64,000 bases of DNA from an uncultured Ruminococcus sp. (GTDB lineage Bacteria > Bacillota > Clostridia > Oscillospirales > Acutalibacteraceae): positions 62,001 through 126,000 of the forward strand of contig CACXIV010000009.1 in the NCBI GenBank assembly GCA_902767845.1. The letters are read 5' to 3'. The position numbers and the translations under genes are program-made. Numbering within the stretch: position 1 is the stretch's first letter; the number at the start of each line of letters is the position of its first letter. The notes beneath the pieces were generated by a model. That model saw only the letters and a program-made list of their open reading frames with translations, was not told the origin of the DNA and did no database searches. Positions 1 through 8,820 of this stretch are shown here, piece after piece.

Positions 1-729
1 GCCGCGCTCAACGACCGCGCCGGTTATTTTTCCGTTCTTTTCCGTGATGTCCGTAAGCTTTGTTTCAAACATCACCGTGCCGCCGAGCGAGATTATCTCC
101 TCGCGGATATTTTTCACCGTGGTTTTGAGCTTGTCCGTGCCGATGTGCGGCTTTGCGTTGTATAAGATCTCCCCGGGCGCTCCGTGCTTTACAAACTCGT
201 TGAGCACCTTGCGCTGACGGCTGTCCTTTGTGCCGGTGTTCAGCTTTCCGTCGGAGAAAGTTCCGGCTCCGCCCTCGCCGAACTGCACGTTCGATTCGGT
301 GTTGAGCCTGCCGCTCTTCCAAAACATGCCGACGTCCGACGTCCTGCTGTCAACGTCCTTTCCGCGCTCGATCAGAACGGGTTTCGCTCCGCTTTGGGCG
401 AGTATCAGAGCGGCGAACAATCCGGCGGGACCTGCTCCGACGACCAGCGGAGCCGAGCCGCCCTTCCACCGCGGGACTTCGTAGCTGTACGGCTTAACGA
501 ACGACGCGTTCCTGCATTTTTTTACCGCCGCGCTCTCGCCCGAAAAAAGCTCTACGTCCGCGGAGCAGAGAAAGTATATATTATCCTTTTTGCGCGCGTC
601 GATTGAACGCCTGAAAAGGCTCAGGCTCTTGACCGCGCTTTCGCTGATTTTAAGCTCCCTGCATACCTTCTTTTTGACAGTGTCGTCGGAGTAGGACAGG
701 GGGATATGGATGTTGCTGACTCTTATCAT
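1..729 (-). CDS. FAD-dependent dehydrogenase, COG2509 family (3' end outside window)
   Basis: Reads in from the left edge on the minus strand, giving 243 codons with no stop before the window ends. The protein starts MIRVSNIHIP, has an N-terminal domain of about 90 residues, then a dinucleotide-binding segment PLVVGAGPAGLFAAL (about residues 94-108) followed by LIERG, and further on VQFGEGGAGTFSDGKL, which is typical of the COG2509 group of uncharacterised FAD oxidoreductases. The start ATG (727-729) overlaps the TGA of the upstream FAD gene as ATGA, so the two are probably translationally coupled. Substrate is unknown for the family. The C-terminal part is missing only because the window is cut. 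Confidence 0.85.
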   Translation of the reverse strand, partial: MIRVSNIHIPLSYSDDTVKKKVCRELKISESAVKSLSLFRRSIDARKKDNIYFLCSADVELFSGESAAVKKCRNASFVKPYSYEVPRWKGGSAPLVVGAGPAGLFAALILAQSGAKPVLIERGKDVDSRTSDVGMFWKSGRLNTESNVQFGEGGAGTFSDGKLNTGTKDSRQRKVLNEFVKHGAPGEILYNAKPHIGTDKLKTTVKNIREEIISLGGTVMFETKLTDITEKNGKITGAVVERG

Positions 730-1937
730 AAGCTTTCACCCGCTATGATTCCGCTGACAAACGCGAAGTGCAGGTTATATCCGCCGCATTCGCCGCAGAT
801 ATCTATCGCCTCTCCGCACACGTACAGGTTTTTGACCTTTTTGCTCATCATGGTTTTTTCGTCGATCTCGCCGCCCGAAACGCCTCCCAACGCGCACTGA
901 GCCTGCTCAAAGCCCGGCTTTCCCTTTACGGTGAACTCCATGCTTTTTGCGGTGTCGGCAAGCGCGGCGAGCTCTTTTTCGCTCAATTCTGAAATAAGTT
1001 TGTTCAGCTCGGTTCCGCTAAGCTTCAATACCGCCTGAGCGAGCCTCTTTTGCAGTATGCCGGTAAAAATATTGTCGGCTGTCAAAAATCCGAACCTTTC
1101 CCTGTTTTTGAGCAAGGCGGAGCATAATTCCTTATTAGAAATATAATCGGCGATATCGAGCCTGATAACGTCGTTTTCCCTCGCGTAAAGCGACAGATTA
1201 AAAACGCAGATGCCCGACAGCGCGCCGTCCGCGAACTGTATCTCGCCGGGTTCCTCTTTTACCAGCTTGCCGCCGCGGTACAGCGAAGCCATGCCCGACG
1301 CCCTCAGCCCCTTTAGCGATCTCAGCACTGCCGAATCCGCCCTTACAGGGCACAGTGCCGGGGAGAAGGGGGTCACGGTGTGGCCGAGGTTTTTAAGGTA
1401 ATCGAGTCCGCTCGAGCTGCCGCCGAGCTTAGGAGCCGCCTTTGAGCCGCAGCAGATCACAAGCTTGCCGCACTCGAATACCTCGTCGGCGGTTTTGATG
1501 ACAAAGCTCTTTTGCCGTGATACCGAGCGGATCTCCCTGCCGCAGAGAAGCTCTGCGCCGAGCCGCTCGCAGTTATAGCGCAAAACGTCGAGCACCGAGC
1601 TCGCCTGCTTTGAAACCGGGTAGTACCTGCCCTCGCTGTCGCGGTAAGTCAAAAGCCCGAGCTTTTTAAAATAATCGGTAAGGAAATCGGCGCCGTAATT
1701 GTTCAGCATGCCGCCGAGCCTGCCGAACGAGCCGACATATCTATCGGGCGCGACGTTTTGGTTAGTCAGGTTGCACCTTCCGTTGCCTGTAGAGAGCAGC
1801 TTTTTGCCCACCCTGTCGTTTTTCTCGATTATCGCTATGTTCAGTTTGGGATTATTTGTCTTAGCGGATATCGCGCACATCAGTCCGGAGGCTCCGCCGC
1901 CGATGATAACCGCGTCATAATTTTTTTTCATAATCAT
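726..1937 (-). CDS. NAD(P)/FAD-dependent oxidoreductase, HI0933/YhiN (BaiN-like) family
   Basis: A 403-residue flavoprotein. The N-terminus carries a Rossmann FAD motif (DAVIIGGGASGLMCA, about residues 7-21), then EKNDRVGKKLLSTGNGRCNLTN, the signature of the HI0933/YhiN family (aminoacetone oxidase-like or BaiN-like), and a C-terminal FAD segment LYVCGEAIDICGECGGYNLHFA. Members have been linked to bile-acid reduction and aminoacetone oxidation, but the substrate cannot be read from sequence. A second in-frame ATG six bases downstream (1931) gives MKKNYD and may be the real start; neither has a strong ribosome-binding site. It lies upstream of, and overlaps by four bases, another FAD gene. Confidence 0.88.
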   Translation of the reverse strand: MIMKKNYDAVIIGGGASGLMCAISAKTNNPKLNIAIIEKNDRVGKKLLSTGNGRCNLTNQNVAPDRYVGSFGRLGGMLNNYGADFLTDYFKKLGLLTYRDSEGRYYPVSKQASSVLDVLRYNCERLGAELLCGREIRSVSRQKSFVIKTADEVFECGKLVICCGSKAAPKLGGSSSGLDYLKNLGHTVTPFSPALCPVRADSAVLRSLKGLRASGMASLYRGGKLVKEEPGEIQFADGALSGICVFNLSLYARENDVIRLDIADYISNKELCSALLKNRERFGFLTADNIFTGILQKRLAQAVLKLSGTELNKLISELSEKELAALADTAKSMEFTVKGKPGFEQAQCALGGVSGGEIDEKTMMSKKVKNLYVCGEAIDICGECGGYNLHFAFVSGIIAGESL

Positions 1938-1949
1938 TTACCCATATAA

Positions 1950-1973
1950 AATAAGGCAGCGCAAAGCTGCCTT
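1950..1973 (-). terminator. Rho-independent terminator after the COG2426 gene
   Basis: On the minus strand an 8-bp stem AAGGCAGC/GCTGCCTT with a 5-base loop is followed by ATTTTAT. It lies between the stop of the COG2426 gene and the start of the FAD oxidoreductase, so the two are probably separate units, or read-through is partial. Confidence 0.7.
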
Positions 1974-1982
1974 AATGATTTA

Positions 1983-2489
1983 TTAAGCCTTCGGAGCGAG
2001 AAGCGAGAATACGCCGCCTGCGCCCATGCTTACCGCAAGGCTCGCGGCTCCCATAATAAGACCCGCCAGAACGACTCCGCACATTACGGCGATTGAACTT
2101 TTCTTAAAGCCCATGTCCAAAAAGCTCGCCGCAAGAGTTCCTGTCCACGCGCCGGTTCCGGGGAGCGGTATGCCAACGAACAAAAACAGAGCGACAAACA
2201 GACCCTTGCCTGCTTTTTTCTGCAGCTTCTGACCGCCCTTTTCGCCCTTGTTATAGCACCAGGTAAAGAACTTGCCGATGAACTTTTTGTCCTTGCCCCA
2301 GATAAGCACTTTTCTGGCAAAGAAATAAATAAGCGGAACGGGCAGCATATTGCCTATTACGCATACAACATAAGCCCAGAAAAGCTGCCAGCCCTGCATG
2401 CCCATGCCGACCGCTACGGGGATCGCGCCCCTGAGCTCAACGATAGGTACCATCGAAATTAGGAAAATAATCAGATATTGAACTAACAT
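1983..2489 (-). CDS. COG2426 family membrane protein (small multidrug export protein-like)
   Basis: A 168-residue integral membrane protein with about four hydrophobic segments. It opens with LVQYLIIFLISMVPIVELRGAIP and contains FVGIPLPGTGAWTGTLAA, both characteristic of the COG2426/Pfam Sm_multidrug_ex family, which is distantly related to the DedA/SNARE-associated group. The transport role in the family name is poorly supported experimentally. The start has AAGGAG about 9 bases upstream on the minus strand, and a clear promoter lies further up (2519-2547). It is followed by its own terminator, so it is probably monocistronic. Confidence 0.85.
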   Translation of the reverse strand: MLVQYLIIFLISMVPIVELRGAIPVAVGMGMQGWQLFWAYVVCVIGNMLPVPLIYFFARKVLIWGKDKKFIGKFFTWCYNKGEKGGQKLQKKAGKGLFVALFLFVGIPLPGTGAWTGTLAASFLDMGFKKSSIAVMCGVVLAGLIMGAASLAVSMGAGGVFSLLAPKA

Positions 2490-2518
2490 AGTAATCTCCT
2501 TGTCATTTTGTCTAAATC

Positions 2519-2547
2519 AGTATAGCAGAATTTGCCGTGATTTTCAA
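2519..2547 (-). promoter_or_regulatory. Sigma-A type promoter for the COG2426 gene
   Basis: On the minus strand TTGAAA (2542-2547), a 17-base spacer and TATACT (2519-2524), about 30 bases upstream of the start codon. Confidence 0.65.
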
Positions 2548-2597
2548 TATCGAAAACTTAAAATTTGAACCTTATAATTACAATAGTTTTATACTCA

Positions 2598-2626
2598 TTG
2601 ACATTATCCGCATTTGTTATTAAAAT
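2598..2626 (+). promoter_or_regulatory. Sigma-A type promoter for the VanZ-MATE operon
   Basis: TTGACA (2598-2603), a 17-base spacer and TAAAAT (2621-2626), some 20 bases before the start codon at 2646. It is divergent from the COG2426 promoter. Confidence 0.7.
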
Positions 2627-2645
2627 AGATTGAGGAAGTGATGAT

Positions 2646-3143
2646 ATGCAGCAGCGAACAGGCGTTGTGTTCAGAGCGATCGTATTCTCGCTTACCGCTC
2701 TGATGATCGGATTCGCGTTCGTACACTCTTTGATGTCGGCGGCGGATTCAACGGTCGAGAGCGAGGGAACGCTTGGGTTTTTAAACGCTTTTTTTCACAG
2801 CCTCGGGATACCGCTCGAAATGACAGACAATGTAATAAGGAAGATCGCGCATTTTTCGGAGTTCACCGTGATCGGCGGACTCCTGCTGAGCTGCGCTTAC
2901 TCGTTCGACCGCTTCAAGCCCTACAGATACTCCTTCGCGGTGTTGTTCACGGGCTTGTTCACGGCGGTGACCGACGAGTTTATCCAGCTTTTTTCCGATG
3001 GCCGCTCGGGGCAGATAACCGACGTGCTGCTCGACTTCTCAGGGGTAGTGACCGGCACGCTTATTATGCTGCTGTTTTATTTTGTATACATAAAGCTGAA
3101 ATGTAAGAGGGATAAAAAGAATGGAAAGCACAAAGGAAGCTAA
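2646..3143 (+). CDS. VanZ family membrane protein
   Basis: 165 residues with about four membrane segments. The family core is visible: VIRKIAHFSEFTVIGGLL (about residues 63-80) and TDEFIQLFSDGRSGQITDVLLDFSG, matching the conserved K-x-x-H-F-x-E-Y and D-E-x-x-Q-x-F-x-x-x-R-x-x-x-x-x-D-x-x-x-N/D-x-x-G pattern of VanZ-like proteins. VanZ gives low-level teicoplanin resistance in enterococci, but most chromosomal homologues have no known role. GAGG precedes the ATG. The 3' end overlaps the following MATE gene by 23 bases, so the two form an operon. Confidence 0.87.
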   Translation: MQQRTGVVFRAIVFSLTALMIGFAFVHSLMSAADSTVESEGTLGFLNAFFHSLGIPLEMTDNVIRKIAHFSEFTVIGGLLLSCAYSFDRFKPYRYSFAVLFTGLFTAVTDEFIQLFSDGRSGQITDVLLDFSGVVTGTLIMLLFYFVYIKLKCKRDKKNGKHKGS

Positions 3144-4491
3144 AAAAGAAAACAAAATGGGTACCATGCCGGTAGTAAAGCTGATATTCAACATGTCGCT
3201 GCCGGCGATACTGTCAATGACTATCCTCGCCATGTACAATGTGGTCGACAGCATATTCATCGGCAACTACAGCCAAAAGGGACTCACCGCGATGTCGCTC
3301 GTATATCCGCTGCAGCTTTTGCTGATATCGGTATCGGTCGGCACTGCGGTAGGCGTCAATTCGCTCGTGGCGCGCAAGCTCGGCGAAAAGGAATACGATA
3401 TGGCTAACAGCGCCGCCGCACACGGACTTGTCACCTGCCTGTTCTCGTACGCGCTGTTTTTGATACTCGGTATTTTCGCGGTAAGGCCGTTCATGGGCTT
3501 GTTTTCAAGCGACGCCGAGACGGTGCAGTACGGAGTCGATTACCTCACGATCGTGCTATGCCTGTCGATATTCTCGATAATCCAGGTAATGATCGAAAAA
3601 ACGCTCCAGGCCACGGGCAACATGATATATCCGATGCTGTTCCAGCTCGTCGGCGCGATAGTCAATATAATCTTCGATCCGCTGCTTATCTTCGGCGTCG
3701 GCTTTTTCCCCGAATGCGGAGTAGCCGGAGCGGCGATAGCCACGGTGTTCGGTCAGTTCTGCGGAATGGTGTTCGCGGTGATCGTGCTGTTCACAAAATC
3801 GCACGAGATAAAGATATCCTTCAAGGGCTTCAGGCTCAGCGGCGCGGTGCTCAAACATATCTACGCCGTGGGCTTCCCTTCAATAATTATGCAGTCGATC
3901 AGCGCGGTTATGATGCTCGGGCTCAATACGATCTTCATGGTGAACGATTCCGCCGTATCGGTAACGGTGCTCGGCGTGTATTTCAAGCTTCAAAGCTTTG
4001 TGTTCATGCCGTGCTTCGGACTCAATCAGGGCGTTTTGCCCGTACTCGGCTACAACTACGGCGCGCGCAATAAAAAGAGGGTTTATTCAACGCTTAAATG
4101 CGGCATAGTGATCGCCGTGTCCATAATGGCGGCGGGAGTTTTGCTGATGTGGCTCATCCCCGACAGACTCATTTCCATGTTCGGCGGCGATCAAAGCCTG
4201 ATGGACGTCGGCGTACCGGCGTTCAGAACGATCAGCCTTTGCTTTGTTCCCGCGGCGGTCAGCATAATCATGATCACGCTTTTCCAGGCGACCGGCAAGG
4301 GGTTCAGGGGTCTGTTCATCTCCTTCGCGAGGCAGCTTGTAGTCCTGCTGCCGGTGGCGTTCATACTTTCGGCAACGGTCGGCGTGGGCTCGGTATGGTA
4401 CGCGTTCCCGATCGCCGAGGTGGTCGCGCTCGTGATCGCCCTGCTGTTCTTCCTCAACCTTGTCAGGGGAGATTTCAAAAAATTAAGATAA
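3121..4491 (+). CDS. MATE family efflux transporter
   Basis: 456 residues with about 12 hydrophobic helices and the two-repeat layout of MATE proteins. The first half has MSLPAILSMTILAMYNVVDSIFIG near residues 29-52, and a second-half counterpart AVGFPSIIMQSISAVMML, with FGLNQGVLPVLGYNYGARN near the sixth-repeat loop. These are hallmarks of Na+/H+-coupled multidrug exporters of the DinF/NorM group. Substrate unknown. AGAGGG sits 9 bases before the start ATG, which lies inside the end of the VanZ gene. A separate MATE remnant occurs at 46.0 kb. Confidence 0.92.
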   Translation: MESTKEAKKENKMGTMPVVKLIFNMSLPAILSMTILAMYNVVDSIFIGNYSQKGLTAMSLVYPLQLLLISVSVGTAVGVNSLVARKLGEKEYDMANSAAAHGLVTCLFSYALFLILGIFAVRPFMGLFSSDAETVQYGVDYLTIVLCLSIFSIIQVMIEKTLQATGNMIYPMLFQLVGAIVNIIFDPLLIFGVGFFPECGVAGAAIATVFGQFCGMVFAVIVLFTKSHEIKISFKGFRLSGAVLKHIYAVGFPSIIMQSISAVMMLGLNTIFMVNDSAVSVTVLGVYFKLQSFVFMPCFGLNQGVLPVLGYNYGARNKKRVYSTLKCGIVIAVSIMAAGVLLMWLIPDRLISMFGGDQSLMDVGVPAFRTISLCFVPAAVSIIMITLFQATGKGFRGLFISFARQLVVLLPVAFILSATVGVGSVWYAFPIAEVVALVIALLFFLNLVRGDFKKLR

Positions 4492-4533
4492 ACCATCCGC
4501 CTCGGCGCATATAAATGTACCGAGGTGATTTTT

Positions 4534-4869
4534 TTGGAAGAAAACATTACATATGACGAAAACTGGCAGAGCGTTTCGCATTCGGAATACCCAAAGCCGA
4601 TCTCTCCCGAGCCTGAAAAGGACGACGAGCCGAAAAAGCAGAGGGGTAAATTCCCAATGCAGTACCTTCTTACCGCGCAGCTTGTTGTCTGCGTGCTGCT
4701 CGGGCTCGCCGCGTTCGCGCTTAAAAGTATCGGAGGCGAAGCGTATGGTGCTATCCGCGAATGGTATTATTCCGAGCTGAACAGCGCCGCGGTGTTCGAT
4801 CCTGACAGCGGCTTTGACATCAATACGCTTTTGGGCAGAGCGACGTCCGATGAAGCTGACGATACGTAA
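4534..4869 (+). CDS. Single-pass membrane protein upstream of a SpoIVFB-like protease
   Basis: About 111 residues. A charged, proline-rich N-terminus (KPISPEPEKDDEPKKQRGK) leads to one hydrophobic helix (YLLTAQLVVCVLLGLAAFAL, about residues 44-63) and a short extracytoplasmic tail. Its place directly before an M50 protease gene matches that of SpoIVFA, the partner of SpoIVFB, but there is no LytM-like domain and similarity is not evident, so a partner role is inference. I prefer the TTG at 4534 (GAGGTG six bases ahead) over a GTG at 4525 that lies inside that site. The end overlaps the protease gene by 20 bases. Confidence 0.65.
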   Translation: MEENITYDENWQSVSHSEYPKPISPEPEKDDEPKKQRGKFPMQYLLTAQLVVCVLLGLAAFALKSIGGEAYGAIREWYYSELNSAAVFDPDSGFDINTLLGRATSDEADDT

Positions 4870-5458
4870 CGTCCCGGTAGAGATCTCCTTCACGCTCGTG
4901 TGCATAGCCGCTGTCTGCCTTGTGCTCAACATCTTTCAGGGCTTTTTATGGTGCGCGCTCGCGGTCGTGATCCACGAATCGGGTCATCTTTGCGCTATGC
5001 TGCTCTGCAAAAGCGCGCCCGAAAGGGTGAGGATATCCGCCTTTGAGATAAAGCTTTTCGACCCCAAAAGGGCGTTAAGGGACGAAAAACAAAACATTTT
5101 TATAATTTTTTTCGGCCCGATGTTCAATTTTATTTGTTTTATTCCTTTTTATCTGCTATACTTATTAGGTAACGATGCTTTGCTGCCGTTCGCGGTATCC
5201 AATCTGTCGGTCGGACTGTTCAACAGCCTGCCGGTGATGTCGCTCGACGGCGGACAGCTCATCTTTATTTTGCTCAGGCGGAGGCTCGGGTTAGGTAAGG
5301 CGGAAAAAGCGGTTGATATCATCACGTTCATCACGATATTTCCGCTCGCTGCGCTGGGGTTCGCCGTGCTGCTTAGCACAAAATACAATTTTTCACTGCT
5401 GTTCGTGTGCGCCTATCTTACAGCGGCGCTCGTTACGCGCGGCGGCAGATATATATAA
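4850..5458 (+). CDS. Site-2 protease, M50 family (SpoIVFB-like)
   Basis: 202 residues from the ATG at 4850; an upstream TTG at 4814 would add 12 residues and lacks support. It is an intramembrane zinc metalloprotease: VIHESGHLCAM (HExxH, about residue 38) supplies two zinc ligands and the catalytic glutamate, and NSLPVMSLDGGQ the third ligand (N-x-x-P-x-x-x-L-D-G-G). The short size without PDZ or CBS domains fits the SpoIVFB group, which activates pro-sigma-K in the mother cell. Whether this one acts in sporulation is inferred from the family and from the small membrane protein encoded just before it. Confidence 0.85.
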   Translation: MKLTIRNVPVEISFTLVCIAAVCLVLNIFQGFLWCALAVVIHESGHLCAMLLCKSAPERVRISAFEIKLFDPKRALRDEKQNIFIIFFGPMFNFICFIPFYLLYLLGNDALLPFAVSNLSVGLFNSLPVMSLDGGQLIFILLRRRLGLGKAEKAVDIITFITIFPLAALGFAVLLSTKYNFSLLFVCAYLTAALVTRGGRYI

Positions 5459-5469
5459 CGGAGGATCAT

Positions 5470-7329
5470 ATGGTAAGCAGGGAAGTAGAAAAGCTTTTGC
5501 TCAAGGTTCAAAAGCCCGGACGGTACGTGGGCGGCGAGCTTAACGAGGTCATCAAGGACAAAAAGGACGTCGATATACGCTTCGCGTTCTGTTTTCCAGA
5601 TACATACGAGGTCGGCATGTCTCACCTCGGAATGAAGATACTTTACAGCCTTTTTAACAGCCGCGACTATATCTGGTGCGAAAGGGTGTTCGCGCCGTGG
5701 ATCGACATGGAAGAGCTGATGATAAAGAACGATATTCCGCTCTACGCTCTCGAAAGCGGCGATCCCCTGTCTGATTTTGACTTTATCGGCTTCACTCTCC
5801 AGTACGAGCTGAGCTACACCAACATGCTAAACATGCTCAAGCTCGGCAAAGTCCCGGTCAGATCCGCCGACCGTCACGGTCTGAAAAACATCGTCGTAGC
5901 CGGAGGCCCCTGCGCCTGCAATCCCGAACCGATCACGGATTTTGTCGATCTTTTCTTTATCGGAGAGGGTGAGGAGGTCGACCTCGAGGTGATCGACCTG
6001 CTTAGAAAATGCAGAGCAGAGGGCAGGTCAAAACAGGAATTTCTTGAGCTCTGCGCCCGAATAGAGGGCGTATACGTGCCGTCGCTGTACGAAACGGAGT
6101 ACAACCCCGACGGAACCATAAAGAGCTTTGTTCCAAAGGGCGGAGCGCCGGCGGTGATCCGCAAGCGCCTGATGAAGAAGATGGACGAGTCCTTTTATCC
6201 CGACAATTTCGTCGTGCCGCTCGTTGAGATCGTGCACGACAGGGCTGTCCAGGAGATATTCAGGGGCTGCATAAGGGGCTGCCGGTTCTGTCAGGCGGGC
6301 TTCATCTACCGTCCCGTGCGCGAAAAATCCCCGGAAACGATCAACGCCCAGTGCAGGGCGCTGTGCGAGAACACCGGATACGACGAGGTGTCGCTCTCGT
6401 CGCTCAGCTCAAGCGACTACAGCCGTATCGTCCCTCTGCTTGAACAGCTCACCTCATGGTGCAGGGACGAGAAGGTGAGCATATCGCTGCCCTCGCTGCG
6501 CGTAGACGGCTTTACCGACGAGATTATGGACAGGATCAAAACCGTCCGCAAAAGCGGTCTTACCTTCGCGCCCGAGGCAGGAAGCCAGCGCATGCGCGAC
6601 GTGATCAATAAAAACGTAAAGCACGAGGAGCTTATGCAGACCTGTGCCACCGCCTTTGCCGGAGGCTGGTCGACCGTAAAGCTCTATTTCATGATAGGTC
6701 TGCCGACCGAGACGATGGACGACGTAGCCGCTATCGCTGAGCTCGGACAGGCTGTTGTCGATACCTACTACAAAACTCCCGACAGGGCAAAGGGAAAGTC
6801 GGTGAGGGTGACCGTCTCGGCGTCGTCCTTTGTGCCGAAGCCCTTTACGCCGTTCCAGTGGGAGCCTCAGGACACTATTCCCGAGCTCCACAAAAAACAG
6901 GAGCATATCAAGGACAGCATCACCACAAAAAAGATACAGTTCAATTACCATGACGCCGACACCAGCTTTCTCGAGGCGGTGTTCGCGAGGGGCGACCGCA
7001 AGCTGAACAGCGTAATGGCGCTCGCCTGCGAAAGAGGTTTTCACTTTGACGGCTGGAACGACTGCTTCAGCCTTGAAAAATGGCTGTCGCTCTTTGAGGA
7101 ATGCGGTATCGACCCGGCGTTTTACGCCAACCGCCGCCGTTCCTTTGACGAGATCCTGCCGTGGGATCACATCGACTACGGCGTTACAAAATCGTTTTTG
7201 AAGAGCGAGTGCGAAAAGGCATATCAAAATACTACTACGCCCAACTGCCGCGAAAAATGCAGCGGCTGCGGTGCGGCGAGATACGGGGAGGGAGTCTGCT
7301 TTGAAAAACGTCAGGATATGGTTCGTTAA
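5470..7329 (+). CDS. TIGR03960 family B12-binding radical SAM protein
   Basis: 619 residues from the ATG at 5470, which has GGAGG six bases upstream; longer in-frame starts reach back into the protease gene and are unlikely. An N-terminal cobalamin-binding-like region (FCFPDTYEVGMSHLGMKILY) precedes the radical SAM domain with its iron-sulfur cluster cysteines in FRGCIRGCRFCQAGF (C-x-x-x-C-x-x-C, about residue 275). The C-terminus has a cysteine-rich tail (CREKCSGCGAARYGEGVCF). In Firmicutes this gene and the next are typically neighbours of spoIVFB, rng and rplU; here rng and rplU are absent. Molecular function is not established; RNA or ribosome modification has been suggested from context. 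Confidence 0.9.
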   Translation: MVSREVEKLLLKVQKPGRYVGGELNEVIKDKKDVDIRFAFCFPDTYEVGMSHLGMKILYSLFNSRDYIWCERVFAPWIDMEELMIKNDIPLYALESGDPLSDFDFIGFTLQYELSYTNMLNMLKLGKVPVRSADRHGLKNIVVAGGPCACNPEPITDFVDLFFIGEGEEVDLEVIDLLRKCRAEGRSKQEFLELCARIEGVYVPSLYETEYNPDGTIKSFVPKGGAPAVIRKRLMKKMDESFYPDNFVVPLVEIVHDRAVQEIFRGCIRGCRFCQAGFIYRPVREKSPETINAQCRALCENTGYDEVSLSSLSSSDYSRIVPLLEQLTSWCRDEKVSISLPSLRVDGFTDEIMDRIKTVRKSGLTFAPEAGSQRMRDVINKNVKHEELMQTCATAFAGGWSTVKLYFMIGLPTETMDDVAAIAELGQAVVDTYYKTPDRAKGKSVRVTVSASSFVPKPFTPFQWEPQDTIPELHKKQEHIKDSITTKKIQFNYHDADTSFLEAVFARGDRKLNSVMALACERGFHFDGWNDCFSLEKWLSLFEECGIDPAFYANRRRSFDEILPWDHIDYGVTKSFLKSECEKAYQNTTTPNCREKCSGCGAARYGEGVCFEKRQDMVR

Positions 7330-7960
7330 GGATCACGAGTGCAGGTATATCTCTCACCTCGACCTCAACCGCACTATGCTCAGGGCGCTCCACAAGAGCA
7401 AGCTGCCGATCTGGCATACCGAGGGCTTCAACCCCCATCCGTTCGCCACTTTTCCCTTGCCGCTTTCGCTCGGGTTCAGAGGGACTAACGAGTGCATGGA
7501 CGTAAAGCTCGAGGATGATGATTTTTCTTTTGAAGAAATAATATCAAGGCTCAACGCCTGCCTTCCGCGCGGGATCAGGGTTTTTGATGTCACCGAGGCG
7601 GTGATGAAGGCGGGCAAGGTCGCTTTCGCCTCGTTCACAATAAAGCTCAGCGGCGATAAATTACCCTCCGGCGCGATCTGCAAAAGCGTTAAGGAGCTTC
7701 TCGGCGCGGAGAGGATAGAGCTTGAAAAAAAGTCGAAAAAGGGCGTTAGGACCGTCGACATCAAGCCCGGCATAAAGTCCTGCAAGATCACCGAGAGGTT
7801 CGATTTCGCTCAGCTCGACGTTGTGCTTTCGGCAGGCAGCAGCGACAACGTCAACCCGAATCTTCTCATCACCGCGCTCCAAAAGCTGACCGGAGCTGAG
7901 TATGAGGCGGATATAACAAGAAACGATTTGTTCGACGCGCAGATGCGTCCGTTCAGATAG
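7301..7960 (+). CDS. TIGR03936 family radical SAM-associated protein (DUF2344)
   Basis: 219 residues starting at a TTG (7301) with GGGGAGGGAG six bases upstream; this start lies inside the end of the TIGR03960 gene (29-base overlap). The opening VRIWFVKDHECRYISHLDLNRTMLRAL and PLPLSLGFRG are typical of DUF2344, which occurs either fused to or immediately downstream of TIGR03960 proteins. It is assumed to assist the radical SAM enzyme, for example in substrate binding. No catalytic residues are known. Confidence 0.88.
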   Translation: MKNVRIWFVKDHECRYISHLDLNRTMLRALHKSKLPIWHTEGFNPHPFATFPLPLSLGFRGTNECMDVKLEDDDFSFEEIISRLNACLPRGIRVFDVTEAVMKAGKVAFASFTIKLSGDKLPSGAICKSVKELLGAERIELEKKSKKGVRTVDIKPGIKSCKITERFDFAQLDVVLSAGSSDNVNPNLLITALQKLTGAEYEADITRNDLFDAQMRPFR

Positions 7961-7969
7961 GCGGTGATT

Positions 7970-8653
7970 ATGTTTCAGTTTACGATAAAGGACAGGGATA
8001 TCCTGAACGATTTTTTAAAAAAATACTCGGAATTTGTAAATAAGTCCTTCAAGTTCACAATGACTTATCTTTCAAATCCGGCGCTGACCGATTACCGGGA
8101 AAACGAGCGGCTTATCCTGATCTCCGTCAATAAATCGGTGTATCAGAATCTGTACAGCTTTCTTCGCCTAAACGACAGCAATATGCAGTACGCCGCGTTT
8201 GCCTGCCTTGAAAACGCGGTATACGCCATAAGGCTGTACAATATACTCGTAACGAACCCCGGCTACATGCACGACTTTATCACAAAGCCGGATTTTTCGC
8301 TCGATTTCTATGAGTACGAGGTCGATCAAAAGAATAAGGACAAGGAGATAAAGGGAGAGGAATTTTCTGTAAAAGAATTTTATTTCGGGCTCCACAGGGT
8401 AAACACCTTCGAGCTCAAAAACTCCTCGATCTCCACGCAGATAATTGATAAAAACGTGTATCTCGGACTATCCTGCGGACGGGAAGTCAGCGACGAGCTC
8501 CAGGACGAGGTCAGAAAGAACCTTATCGGAGCGTATCTGTCGCTCAGCAAGCACACAAAGATGTTTTTCAACGGCGGTCTTGACAAGGAACTTGACGATA
8601 TTGAGGATGAAGTAAACGCGGCGTTTTTTGAGTATATCAAGAAGTTTTCCTGA
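7970..8653 (+). CDS. Hypothetical protein, predicted mostly helical
   Basis: 227 residues from the ATG at 7970 (a GTG six bases upstream is an alternative). I do not recognise the family. It is soluble, without signal peptide or membrane segments, rich in lysine, asparagine and aromatic residues, with a predicted helical C-terminal third (ELQDEVRKNLIGAYLSLS and LDDIEDEVNAAFFEYIKK). It follows the DUF2344 gene by nine bases and is probably co-transcribed with it. The terminator at 8782 would end the unit. Confidence 0.6.
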   Translation: MFQFTIKDRDILNDFLKKYSEFVNKSFKFTMTYLSNPALTDYRENERLILISVNKSVYQNLYSFLRLNDSNMQYAAFACLENAVYAIRLYNILVTNPGYMHDFITKPDFSLDFYEYEVDQKNKDKEIKGEEFSVKEFYFGLHRVNTFELKNSSISTQIIDKNVYLGLSCGREVSDELQDEVRKNLIGAYLSLSKHTKMFFNGGLDKELDDIEDEVNAAFFEYIKKFS

Positions 8654-8781
8654 ATTATTCACAAAGCTTTGCGCTTAACTTCAAATATCTGTCACAAAGC
8701 GGCGTTATCATATAGTCACAGTAAAGATAACAACGCTTACCACCATTCTTTTTCATAGATGTTCCTTTCATAGAAGAAACG

Positions 8782-8808
8782 GACCGGCGAGAGCCGGTCT
8801 TTTTCTTT
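8782..8808 (+). terminator. Rho-independent terminator
   Basis: A 7-bp GC stem GACCGGC/GCCGGTC with loop GAGA is followed by TTTTTCTTT. It ends the spoIVFB-like/radical SAM unit, 13 bases before the next start codon. Confidence 0.8.
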
Positions 8809-8820
8809 GGGTGACGAATC